From Bacteroidota bacterium (lineage in GTDB: Bacteria > Bacteroidota > Bacteroidia > NS11-12g > UBA955), in the NCBI GenBank assembly GCA_027488495.1, contig JAIYBO010000141.1, positions 1 through 20,209 of the forward strand: a stretch of DNA of 20,209 nucleotides. Direction: 5' to 3'. This document shows, in pieces, positions 7,202-14,992 of the stretch. The number at the start of each line of letters is the position of its first letter. Position 1 is the first letter of the stretch. A program made the translations under genes and the position numbers. The notes under the pieces are model-generated. The model was not told the origin of the DNA and searched no databases. It worked only from the letters and a program-made list of their open reading frames with translations.

Positions 7202-9211
7202 TCAGAACGACCATCCACGCAATATTGCTGGGTCGGCCCATTGCTTGGCCCGGTTGTACATGGCTTTGGCTTTGTCTTTTTGTCCTACCGCGATGTACAA
7301 ATCAATCAAACTCAGTGTGGCTTGGGATTCGGGGTTGAGTGATAAGGCTTTTTGGTAGGTGTTAATCGCCAATGCCCATTGTTTTTCGGTGTAGTAGCAA
7401 TATCCCAAATTGAGTAATAATCCCTCATGCTTGGGTTGGTGCTTTAGTCCATTTAAAATCAAGGGTTTGGCTTCTTCTGTTCGAAGTGCTCTCACCATTG
7501 CGCCTGTATATTCAGCCAAGAAATCGGTGTTTAATGGCATCGCCTCGAACGCATTGCGGTAAAATTGAATGGCTTTCGCTTTGTGGGTTTCCGCGTTTGT
7601 GGATTGTGATGGCAGCAATTTGTCGTAGGCAACCGCCACGCGATACTGCGTCCACGCATCCTTTAACAGTGCATCTCGGTAGTCATCGCTGGCTTTGTCT
7701 TCCCATAGTGTAATCATGTCGCTAAACGCCTGCAAATTATAGAGATAATGGATTTGGGCTTCTAGGCCAATAGAGGCATATGTTACAGATTCCTTGTTTT
7801 CAGCCTCCTTTGAAAGGAGTCGTTGCGCCTCCTTCATGTACAATGCATTGGCATCGAACTTTTCGAAATAGGTGATGTAGGCTTGAAACAGTTCTGCGTT
7901 ACTGGGATTTTGGTTATTTACCGCGTGAAGGCCAGTGAGTGTAGGCGATAGTATGGCGGATTTTTTTGGATTTTTTGGGTTGAAAGCGTTGGTCTTTGAA
8001 ATGTAGTGATCGTGAATGCTTACATGAGGAATGTCGCGGGTATCGCTGCTGGGCATGTGGCAATTGACACAGGTTTTGCCACGCCTCATCGATTCAGTGA
8101 TGGAGCAGTTTTTCAGTTTGCTTTTGATTGTGTTTGGGTTGTGACAGCTAACACACGTTTGATTGAATCGCTCTTGATTTGTTTTCCTCACGCTCACATG
8201 GGGGTTGTGGCAGTTTATGCAGGTGAAATTGATGTTGGCGTTGTATTTGTTGAGGTCGCCCTTGTTGGAACCTTTGAAGCACTTGCTCATCTGGAATCGT
8301 TCTGCGTGTCCGGCCATCACAAATGCTGCATCGCCCTTGTAGGTTGGCATATATACCGTAAAAATGGAGTCAAGGTGCATGCCCGGACGGAAATCGGTGA
8401 ATTTTTTGCCCGGTTTTAAAACGTTATTCCCTTGCAGGTGACAGCGTTGGCAAATATCAACTTGAAGTTTCCATGGCAAGCGTTTGGGGTTAACGATAGA
8501 CCAATCGGTGTGTTTTCTGGTGTCTACAATGATGCCATTAGATTTTTCTTGAACATGCAATGAGCCAGGACCATGGCAGCGTTCACAATCGATGCCCAGA
8601 GGAAGTTTCTCAAAAACATTCACTGCGCCGGGCTTTATTTGTGGCATGCCGGTATGACAGCTCATACATTCAATGTCAATTTTCCGATTGAATCTTGTGT
8701 TGAATTCCTCGTAACCCGGGGGGAGATCCCAAATACCTTTTTGGGTGTAGAAGGTAAGAGGGGCTTGATAAAGATGTTCGCCATCGGTCCAAAAATGACT
8801 GTTGGTGTGTTGGCCGCTTCCTACGATGTGGGTGATTTTTTCTCTTCGATTGTGAATGGTATCGCGACCGTTCAGCCGAAATTCTTGGATGTAGAGCGAT
8901 TCGTTTTCCCAATAGGGGAAATAATATAGATTGAGTTTTTTGTCGTAAACGGGTTTCACACCAACGAAATTGGCTTTTGAATAGGCTTTCTCTGCTTTGT
9001 GGAAGCTCATGCCCATGCCAGTTTCTAGGAAAGTGGCGTGTTTGTCGGAATGACATCCTTTGCAGGCTTGTATGCCGACATATGTGGCAGAATCGCCCAA
9101 GTTTCTGAACGTAGGTTCAGATGTTTTGGGGCTCTGATTGAACCAAAGCGATAGGGCAACAGCCGATATGCCGATGATCGCAAGGGAAATGATCAGCTGC
9201 CGAGATTTCAA
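7202..9211 (-). CDS. Seven-haem c-type cytochrome with C-terminal TPR repeats
   Basis: This is a probable periplasmic electron-transfer protein. Seven CXXCH haem sites begin at C50, C182, C209, C254, C331, C353 and C381. A hydrophobic N-terminus (5-24) acts as signal or anchor; no clear cleavage site is visible. Motifs such as YVGIQACKGCH, GIDCERCHGPGSLHV, CINCHNPHVS and CVNCHMP followed by HVSIHDHY match the cytochrome c554-like family that carries TPRs. Residues about 435-660 are helical repeats, with a clear TPR at 596-630. The likely start is TTG at 9211: the first in-frame Met is residue 66, beyond the signal and first haem, and a TAA lies five codons upstream. That TAA is the stop of the rhodanese gene, 12 bases before the TTG, so the two genes form one operon. 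Substrate and redox partner are unknown. Confidence 0.9.
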   Translation of the reverse strand: MKSRQLIISLAIIGISAVALSLWFNQSPKTSEPTFRNLGDSATYVGIQACKGCHSDKHATFLETGMGMSFHKAEKAYSKANFVGVKPVYDKKLNLYYFPYWENESLYIQEFRLNGRDTIHNRREKITHIVGSGQHTNSHFWTDGEHLYQAPLTFYTQKGIWDLPPGYEEFNTRFNRKIDIECMSCHTGMPQIKPGAVNVFEKLPLGIDCERCHGPGSLHVQEKSNGIIVDTRKHTDWSIVNPKRLPWKLQVDICQRCHLQGNNVLKPGKKFTDFRPGMHLDSIFTVYMPTYKGDAAFVMAGHAERFQMSKCFKGSNKGDLNKYNANINFTCINCHNPHVSVRKTNQERFNQTCVSCHNPNTIKSKLKNCSITESMRRGKTCVNCHMPSSDTRDIPHVSIHDHYISKTNAFNPKNPKKSAILSPTLTGLHAVNNQNPSNAELFQAYITYFEKFDANALYMKEAQRLLSKEAENKESVTYASIGLEAQIHYLYNLQAFSDMITLWEDKASDDYRDALLKDAWTQYRVAVAYDKLLPSQSTNAETHKAKAIQFYRNAFEAMPLNTDFLAEYTGAMVRALRTEEAKPLILNGLKHQPKHEGLLLNLGYCYYTEKQWALAINTYQKALSLNPESQATLSLIDLYIAVGQKDKAKAMYNRAKQWADPAILRGWSF

Positions 9212-9223
9212 AGTAGGATGTGC

Positions 9224-9532
9224 TTAGGATCCAAACTGGGCTTGCCAATCCAAAACCCCACCAATCAAATTGCGCACTTGAGTAAAGCCATTTTGTGTCA
9301 TGAACATTTTGGCGGTGCCACTGCGAGCACCACTTCTGCAATGAACGATGATTTCTTGGTCTTTTAAATCTTCCAATTCTTCCAATCGGCCAGGCAGTTC
9401 ACCCAAAGGGATGAGGATTCCACCGAGGTTGAATTCATCGTATTCGTGATGTTCACGAACATCGTAAAGGTTGATTTTTTCGCCGGCACTGAGGCGTTTT
9501 TGCAATTCGATTACGGAAATATCTTGGCTCAT
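9224..9532 (-). CDS. Single-domain rhodanese-like sulfurtransferase
   Basis: This 102-residue protein consists of one rhodanese domain. The active-site loop HCRSGARS has the cysteine (C65) that carries the persulfide, with the six-residue loop length of sulfurtransferases rather than the longer loop of Cdc25-type phosphatases. The CH2-like stretch NLYDVREHHEYDEFNLGG is well kept. No signal peptide is visible, so it is probably cytoplasmic. The frame is open to 9580, but Met at 9532 is preferred because its ATG overlaps the stop of the upstream T9SS protein as ATGA and the product then starts as the family does. The downstream cytochrome is in the same frame, separated by TAA and four codons. 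Its donor and acceptor cannot be inferred. Confidence 0.92.
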   Translation of the reverse strand: MSQDISVIELQKRLSAGEKINLYDVREHHEYDEFNLGGILIPLGELPGRLEELEDLKDQEIIVHCRSGARSGTAKMFMTQNGFTQVRNLIGGVLDWQAQFGS

Positions 9533-11439
9533 GACTTGATAAAGTGGGAATATGAGATTTGATTGTTCTTGCCGATGCATCTAATTAGATAGTGGCCCGG
9601 CTTCAAATCTCCCACAAATATACGATTCAAGTATTGACAGTGTATGTGTAGTTTGCCCGAGATATCCCAAATTTCAATTTTTGATTCGTCGGTAAAATTG
9701 CCATTGATGTGAATGAAATCCTTGCATGGATTGGGGTAAATGCTGATTTGCGGTTTTGGTAGAGGGTTTGTACTGAATGCATATTCCTTTCTTTCACCAA
9801 AAAGCATTCTAATCATGGGGGTTCCTTTCGCATCGCTGCCGGCATATTCCCAACTGCCCAACAAATTGCTGTAAAGATGAGGATTGGATTGATCTTTTCC
9901 TTGGAATCTATAGTTGTTGTCATAGCCGATGTTCAAAACATATGGCATTTGCTGGATCCAGCCCACATAATATTTGCCGGCATTGAGGAATAAGACTGAA
10001 TCGAAGAATATGTACGAAAATCCGTTGATGGAATCTGAGTAAAGTGGTCTTGCCATTGGGATTTCATACATCAATTTATCTTGATTGTCTGGCCTTCCAG
10101 TGGGACTGATTTCTTTCCAAATGCGGAGTTTGAAGCTTCTCGCACTTACATCGGTTAAACTTTGGTTGAAATAAATGGCCAATCCTCGCAATGAATCTGA
10201 TTTGATCACATTGAATTCCATGGCGAACTGTCCTTTGAGATTGCCCAAATAGGCATAATCTAAGCCAAACCCTCCTTCAGCACTGCCATCGTCGTAAGCA
10301 TACCATGGCATCATTTGATGAGTTTGAATGACTGTGTTGTTGTTGGTTTCTGCGTTATAAGCGTCGGGGGTAACGTCATTACTCTGCGGATTTACACTGT
10401 AAACATATTTGAGTTGTGGGGTGGCAGATGACAGTGAATCAAACAATAAAGATTCATACTTTTCCGTGGTGTCACCCATGGCACTTAAGTTTCTAGTACT
10501 CGCAGAAAAAGGCTTTTTGTAAACTTCTTTGTTGTACTGGTTGAAAATACTGAGTTGAAAACGGGTTTGAACAGCGGTGGCGTTCAAATTTCTCGCGATT
10601 AACGATGGTCCCGTGCCTCTGATCGAGTTGTTGTATTTGTAGTGCGAAAATGGGACGTTGGCATAGTCCATGAATAAACCATTGCTCACACTTCCGATGC
10701 CCACATCTTGAATGGTTTTTTCGTTATATCGTCGATTTTTTTCAATTCGGATATAATCCAAATGCCAATGATTTAAGTTGCCCGTGGCTTTGGTGAAATT
10801 TACGAAACGAAATTGGAAGTTGGGTATTAAGAAATCATAACTAGAAATGGCCACGAAATATTCTTGGAACGCACCCACAAATCCACCGGAGATCCCCCAT
10901 TTTTGGATCCATTTGTTGTTGATGTCTTTGAAGAATAGCAATAAACTGTCTTCCACTTCGGGCGCATCGCCTATGCCTTGACGTTGAACAAAAAAACTAA
11001 TAAATATGGAGTCGGTGGGTTTGTAATTGATGGTTTGGTTGCCTACTCTTTTGAATTGTAAATTGATTGGTTGTGACGTTAAGCTATCGGCAAAAACCAT
11101 TTCTCTCTTGTCCAAGGTGTGGTAGGGGTTACCGAAAGCGTCCAAGTGGTCAAATGTTGCAACACCAAAGTTGGGTGCTTTTTTGGGGAATGAATTGTTG
11201 ATCCAAACCAAATTATCTACCCAACGTTTGCTATCTGGATAACCTGAAATGTGCGCAAAATCTTCAAAAAATGGGAGTGTGAGTGTGTCTGAAATCCCCC
11301 AAGATATTAAGCTTTCAATTGATGCAGGAACTGCGTCAATCGCACGGTGCTGTATGGGCTGTAATCGTACAATTTGTTGTGCTTGTACAGCGTGTGCAAA
11401 GTACATCAATAGGGCGATTAACAGGCGTTTGAAGCGCAT
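9529..11439 (-). CDS. T9SS-exported protein with type A C-terminal sorting domain
   Basis: This secreted or cell-surface protein of 636 residues has unknown function. A classic signal peptide (MRFKRLLIALLMYFAHAVQA, cleavage before QQ) is followed by a beta-rich body. The C-terminal domain at about 564-636 is a type IX secretion sorting signal, with ISIYPNPCKDFIHING, then KIEIWDISGK and LKPGHYLIR. The N-terminal region (LPFFEDFA, PDSKRWVDN, GVATFDHLDAFGNPY) resembles a recurrent uncharacterised module of Bacteroidota T9SS proteins; this comes from memory, not a search. No catalytic motif is seen. The stop overlaps the rhodanese ATG by 4 bases, so an exported protein and a probably cytosolic enzyme are translationally coupled. 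The preceding spacer of 125 bases could hold a promoter, but no exact TAnnTTTG was found there. Confidence 0.88.
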   Translation of the reverse strand: MRFKRLLIALLMYFAHAVQAQQIVRLQPIQHRAIDAVPASIESLISWGISDTLTLPFFEDFAHISGYPDSKRWVDNLVWINNSFPKKAPNFGVATFDHLDAFGNPYHTLDKREMVFADSLTSQPINLQFKRVGNQTINYKPTDSIFISFFVQRQGIGDAPEVEDSLLLFFKDINNKWIQKWGISGGFVGAFQEYFVAISSYDFLIPNFQFRFVNFTKATGNLNHWHLDYIRIEKNRRYNEKTIQDVGIGSVSNGLFMDYANVPFSHYKYNNSIRGTGPSLIARNLNATAVQTRFQLSIFNQYNKEVYKKPFSASTRNLSAMGDTTEKYESLLFDSLSSATPQLKYVYSVNPQSNDVTPDAYNAETNNNTVIQTHQMMPWYAYDDGSAEGGFGLDYAYLGNLKGQFAMEFNVIKSDSLRGLAIYFNQSLTDVSARSFKLRIWKEISPTGRPDNQDKLMYEIPMARPLYSDSINGFSYIFFDSVLFLNAGKYYVGWIQQMPYVLNIGYDNNYRFQGKDQSNPHLYSNLLGSWEYAGSDAKGTPMIRMLFGERKEYAFSTNPLPKPQISIYPNPCKDFIHINGNFTDESKIEIWDISGKLHIHCQYLNRIFVGDLKPGHYLIRCIGKNNQISYSHFIKS

Positions 11440-11508
11440 TCTTAGTTGTTGTTGAACAATGAAAATGATTAATGATATCTTTTCACGTGCTAAATTAACG
11501 AAAAATGG

Positions 11509-11532
11509 AGCAAAATATTTTAAAAATATGCT
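11509..11532. repeat. AT-rich imperfect dyad in the PASTA/T9SS-gene spacer
   Basis: A 24-base imperfect inverted repeat is bounded by AGCA and TGCT, with an AT-only interior that can fold through ATATTT/AAATAT. It sits 33 bases downstream of the PASTA stop and about 70 bases upstream of the T9SS gene start. It could be a weak hairpin end for the ligase-PASTA transcript or a protein-binding site; chance in AT-rich DNA is also possible. There is no T tract of terminator quality. Confidence 0.25.
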
Positions 11533-11564
11533 ACCATCTGTGATTGATGAAGGAATTTTAATGG

Positions 11565-12143
11565 TTATTCGGTTTCCACAGACTCGGGGTCATTGGCTGT
11601 AGAGTCTGAGCTGGGCGACATTTCGCTGTCGATCACTGTAATATCTACAACGGTTCCTTTTAGCACTTTTTCTCCAGCTTCGATACTTCTTCCGCCTACG
11701 CGCTGAGAGGTAACTAAGTTGTTGCCATATTCTGCATACTCTCGAGATACATTTCCCAAAACCAAACCGGCATTTTTGAGCAAGGCTTTGGCCAAATTTA
11801 AGCTGCAGTCGGTGAGTTTAGGCATCCCCACACGTGGCCGAGATGTGGCATTTACGGTAACATAAATGACACGGCCCGATTTTACATCCTCGTCAGCAGC
11901 AGGAAGTTGCTCTACAATCACACCTGGTTTCATTTTATCCATGTAAACGGTATCAATGATTTTCATTCTCAGGTCCAGTGCTGCCAATTTCTCTTCTGCT
12001 TCAAAAGGTTTGTTTTTCAATATGTTGGGTACCAGTATGCCATCGCCATGTCGGGTATAGTAATCCAATCCGAAATAGGCGGTGGTAATCATGACCGCAA
12101 CAAATAATCCACCCAAACCTATATTATACAACCAGTTTTTCAC
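11565..12143 (-). CDS. Membrane-anchored protein with two PASTA domains
   Basis: This protein probably senses or binds peptidoglycan stem peptides outside the inner membrane. It has 192 residues: a short cytoplasmic N-terminus, one transmembrane helix (about 7-26), PASTA repeat 1 (about 36-99, starting VPNILKNKPFEAEEKL) and PASTA repeat 2 (about 104-172), then an acidic Ser-rich tail (SSDSTANDPESVETE). Unlike the Gram-positive PASTA proteins there is no kinase or transpeptidase domain. The start codon is GTG, embedded in a GTGA overlap with the stop of the upstream D-Ala-D-Ala ligase gene, which implies coupling. A stand-alone PASTA protein next to a D-Ala-D-Ala ligase is, to my recollection, a recurrent Bacteroidota pairing and points to wall synthesis. 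Confidence 0.9.
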   Translation of the reverse strand: MKNWLYNIGLGGLFVAVMITTAYFGLDYYTRHGDGILVPNILKNKPFEAEEKLAALDLRMKIIDTVYMDKMKPGVIVEQLPAADEDVKSGRVIYVTVNATSRPRVGMPKLTDCSLNLAKALLKNAGLVLGNVSREYAEYGNNLVTSQRVGGRSIEAGEKVLKGTVVDITVIDSEMSPSSDSTANDPESVETE

Positions 12144-14857
12144 GATATTCTCTTTTCTCCAAATTTCAATATTTCCCGGATGAATTCAAAGGGCTTATAG
12201 CCATTGATAGAAGCTTGATGGTAAATACATGTGGCGGGCGTCATCCCAGGCAATGAGTTCACTTCTATGATGACCGTTTCAACTTGGCCATTTTCAAAAA
12301 TTCTCACGAATGCATCAATTCTACAATATCCAGTTACATCAAGGGCTTTGGCAACAGATTCGAGGGTGTTGCGAACGGCCTGGCTGATCCGATTTTGTTC
12401 GATTGGGTCATTGGAAAACCTTGATGGGGTAAGGTTTTGACCTTGGCCCGCCAAAAATTTCTCTTCCAAGCTCAAAATTTCACTTTCGGCCAAGGATTCT
12501 GAGGGTTCAAATACTTCATACTGAATTTGTCCATTTTCATTGAAATGGGTTAGCATGCCACCTGTGACTTCAAGGAAACGGGTTGCACCTTCTCGGTCGA
12601 TAAACTGTTCAATGAGAATCTCGTTTTTCTGTGGCATTTCATCGGTAATTCGAATGTTTAATGCTGAACAGATCTCTTGACTGGGGTGTGTTGTATCACG
12701 GAAAATCGCAGATAAATAAACATTGAGTTCTTCAGGAGATTTAATTTTACGAACCGCAGCACTGCAACCGTCGTCGGCAGGTTTTGCAATTAAGGGAAGG
12801 CCAAATTCTTTGCAAATTTCTTGGCTCAAATGTAGGCCTTTGGTTTGCCAATCAGATTTCAATACGATGGCATGGTTGGCCACCAAGAATCCTTTTTCTC
12901 TCAGTATTCGGTTCGTTTCGAATTTATTGATTGTGATGGATGCAGAGTGACTCAAGCTGCCGTTGTGATATAAGCCAAATTTGGCGAGGTCTTCTTGAAT
13001 CGTTCCATCTTCTCCGGGTCTGCCGTGTAGTGCAATGAATACGCCCTCGCAGATCTGGCTCAATGTCTCTAAAGAGATTTCTTCTGGTTTGAAAACAGGG
13101 CGATTTCTTAAATATTCTTTGGTGATTCTCTCACTTTCAGTTTGGATGATATTCAAGGCATTGTTTTCGTTGTAATTCAGGATTTTATCTCGAATGTCGT
13201 CGGCATTGTCCTTGAGCATCATGTTCAATGGCAATTGGAACAATCGATATGATTGGCTGTTTCCTGCCAAGAAAACGGGGATGGGCTCAAAATCTGGACT
13301 ACTACTGAGTTTCTCATAAATATTACGGCCACTTTCCATACTGATGTGACGTTCGAAACTATACCCACCCATAATCACTGCGATTCTTTTTTTGCTTGAA
13401 TTATTGCCAGCGACATTTAGTTTCAAATGCTCACTTCGTTGGAGCAACTCGTGAAAAACACTTCCTTTTGGGTGACTTTGGATCCGCGCCCTCAATGAAT
13501 TGAAATAAATCAATGTAAGAAAGGCACTCGGATTGAGTCCAACTTCCGCCGCTTGATGGAAAAAGAAAGAAGATGGCATCATTCCTGAGGTGGTATTCGG
13601 GTCATTCAGGAAGATTTCACCATCTGGATTTACAAATCCATCGATTCTGGCATACACCTCAAACCCAAAATGGTTGTATAGTTGGCAACAAGCGAAACGG
13701 ATATTGGTTAAAATTTCCTCTTGTACTTCAATGGGTGTGACTTTGTTCGATAAACCCGGCAGGTATTTGCTTCGATAATCGAATAAGTCACCTGATTTTC
13801 GGATTTCTGTGGGCGGTAACGCAAACGGAATTCCTTGTGCATCGGCGATTACTATACAGCTAAATTCTTTGCCTTCAATCATGGATTCAACAAGTACCAG
13901 TGACTCACTGTCTGTGGATTCGAGAAGGACTTTGTCGTTTTCGGCTAGATGGGTATCGAGGAAGTTTAAGAGTTCGTTCGGTAAGTAAAAGGTGTTTTCA
14001 TTGGCGATGAGCGGCAAGCCCAGGCCACTGCGCAAGTCGGTGAGGTGTTTGATTTGCTTTATTTTTTCATCAAGGGGTGTATTGTTCCATTCCTCTTGGT
14101 GGATATAAAGCCGAAAAAATGCCAAATCCATGGCGGTGCAAAATTCATCAAAGTTGGGTTGCTTCAAAATGCTTACACCCAAAGATGAGCCTTGATGGGA
14201 AGGTTTAATGACGAATTTCTCTTCGAAATCTATGTTGAACGCAACAAACCATTGCTTTTTTTGGGCTTCGTTGGCGTTGAGCCAATCGCTTTTGTGAATG
14301 GTTGCAAAATCGTTGATGTACAGCGCAGCGGTGGTTTGGAAATCTTTTTGCACTGCTTTGTTGATGCCCATTGCAGAGGCCAAAATGCCAGAACCTGAAT
14401 ATGGGATGCCCATCCATTCCAACAAACCTTGAATGGAGCCATCTTCTCCAAATGTGCCATGCAATGCGAGGAATGCAAAATCGATGAGTGATTTCAGCTC
14501 TTCTATTTGAAGCGGTTTACCAATTTCCTTTAGGACCTTGAGTTGTATATCTCGGTTTTGAGCTATTTGTTCGATGCTTTCGGCATACACTTGAAATCCG
14601 TGGGGTAGTTCAGGAAGGCAAGGTGATGGTTGATGATTTTCGTGAATGAAAGTGGGTGGATAAAAATCACGAATGCTACCCTTGTAAACGAATTCCCAAT
14701 TCAGAAGGCAGAAATTGCCAAAAGAATCAACAAAAATGGGTACGGGTTCAAAGAGTTGTTTATCGAGATTGTCGTATACCGTTCTGCCCCCGGCAAATGA
14801 CACTTCACGCTCACGGGACTGACCGCCAAAGAAAATACCAATTCTAATTTTTTGCAT
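12140..14857 (-). CDS. ddl: Tandem D-alanine-D-alanine ligase-like protein (two ATP-grasp ligase units)
   Basis: The product is about 905 residues, over twice the usual Ddl length (about 310-370), and contains two Ddl-like units. Counted from Met at 14857, unit 1 spans about 3-450 and unit 2 about 490-900, each opening with a GG(x)SxE loop (E16, E502) and an ALHG..GEDG motif. By eye against E. coli DdlB, unit 1 keeps the E15/S150/Y216 triad (E16, GSS in KPSHQGSSLGVS, KY at 364-365) but has Asp (D419) for metal ligand E270. Unit 2 keeps E865-V-N867 but has GCS for GSS and KF (F801) for KY. Cytoplasmic ligation of D-Ala to D-Ala (or a variant acceptor) for peptidoglycan is the expected role. 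The frame extends to 14914, but a TATTTTTG box at 14869-14876 favours the ATG at 14857; ATG 14866 is the alternative. The PASTA gene is coupled downstream. Confidence 0.88.
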   Translation of the reverse strand: MQKIRIGIFFGGQSREREVSFAGGRTVYDNLDKQLFEPVPIFVDSFGNFCLLNWEFVYKGSIRDFYPPTFIHENHQPSPCLPELPHGFQVYAESIEQIAQNRDIQLKVLKEIGKPLQIEELKSLIDFAFLALHGTFGEDGSIQGLLEWMGIPYSGSGILASAMGINKAVQKDFQTTAALYINDFATIHKSDWLNANEAQKKQWFVAFNIDFEEKFVIKPSHQGSSLGVSILKQPNFDEFCTAMDLAFFRLYIHQEEWNNTPLDEKIKQIKHLTDLRSGLGLPLIANENTFYLPNELLNFLDTHLAENDKVLLESTDSESLVLVESMIEGKEFSCIVIADAQGIPFALPPTEIRKSGDLFDYRSKYLPGLSNKVTPIEVQEEILTNIRFACCQLYNHFGFEVYARIDGFVNPDGEIFLNDPNTTSGMMPSSFFFHQAAEVGLNPSAFLTLIYFNSLRARIQSHPKGSVFHELLQRSEHLKLNVAGNNSSKKRIAVIMGGYSFERHISMESGRNIYEKLSSSPDFEPIPVFLAGNSQSYRLFQLPLNMMLKDNADDIRDKILNYNENNALNIIQTESERITKEYLRNRPVFKPEEISLETLSQICEGVFIALHGRPGEDGTIQEDLAKFGLYHNGSLSHSASITINKFETNRILREKGFLVANHAIVLKSDWQTKGLHLSQEICKEFGLPLIAKPADDGCSAAVRKIKSPEELNVYLSAIFRDTTHPSQEICSALNIRITDEMPQKNEILIEQFIDREGATRFLEVTGGMLTHFNENGQIQYEVFEPSESLAESEILSLEEKFLAGQGQNLTPSRFSNDPIEQNRISQAVRNTLESVAKALDVTGYCRIDAFVRIFENGQVETVIIEVNSLPGMTPATCIYHQASINGYKPFEFIREILKFGEKRIS

Positions 14858-14868
14858 ATGCTTCATTG

Positions 14869-14876
14869 CAAAAATA
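14869..14876 (-). promoter_or_regulatory. Candidate -7 box TATTTTTG before the tandem ligase gene
   Basis: The minus strand reads TATTTTTG, an exact TAnnTTTG match and the same octamer as before scoB. It ends 11 bases upstream of the ATG at 14857, leaving a short leader. No good -33 TTG is seen at the standard distance. It lies in the 135-base region between the divergent ligase and aminopeptidase genes, where a promoter is expected. Confidence 0.42.
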
Positions 14877-14992
14877 GTGCGATGATGGTGAGGATTATGC
14901 GCATTTCTGCACAATTCGCAACGATGTTTTTCTCTTTGGGCATTATTGCAAAAAATACGGGGTTTACCGCGTTGATTGCGTTAATTTGCAGT

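Noticed and set aside
8006..8419. Plus-strand frame of 137 codons opposite the cytochrome gene
   Set aside because: It overlaps the haem-binding region; its open frame is explained by the codon bias of the minus-strand gene.
9533..9580. Longer start for the rhodanese (16 extra residues)
   Set aside because: The extra residues lie inside the T9SS sorting domain coding region and match no rhodanese N-terminus; the ATGA overlap at 9532 is the natural start.
14858..14914. Longer start for the tandem ligase (residues MCRNAHNPHHH...)
   Set aside because: It would place the start upstream of the TATTTTTG box, and the Ddl fold begins at RIGIFFGG, just after the ATG at 14857.
14852..14992. N-terminal extension of the aminopeptidase from a TTG at 14852
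   Set aside because: The extension overlaps the divergent ligase start and its promoter box, and residues from Met at 14993 begin like a normal M17 protein. The hydrophobic stretch could mimic a signal peptide, but M17 enzymes are cytoplasmic.
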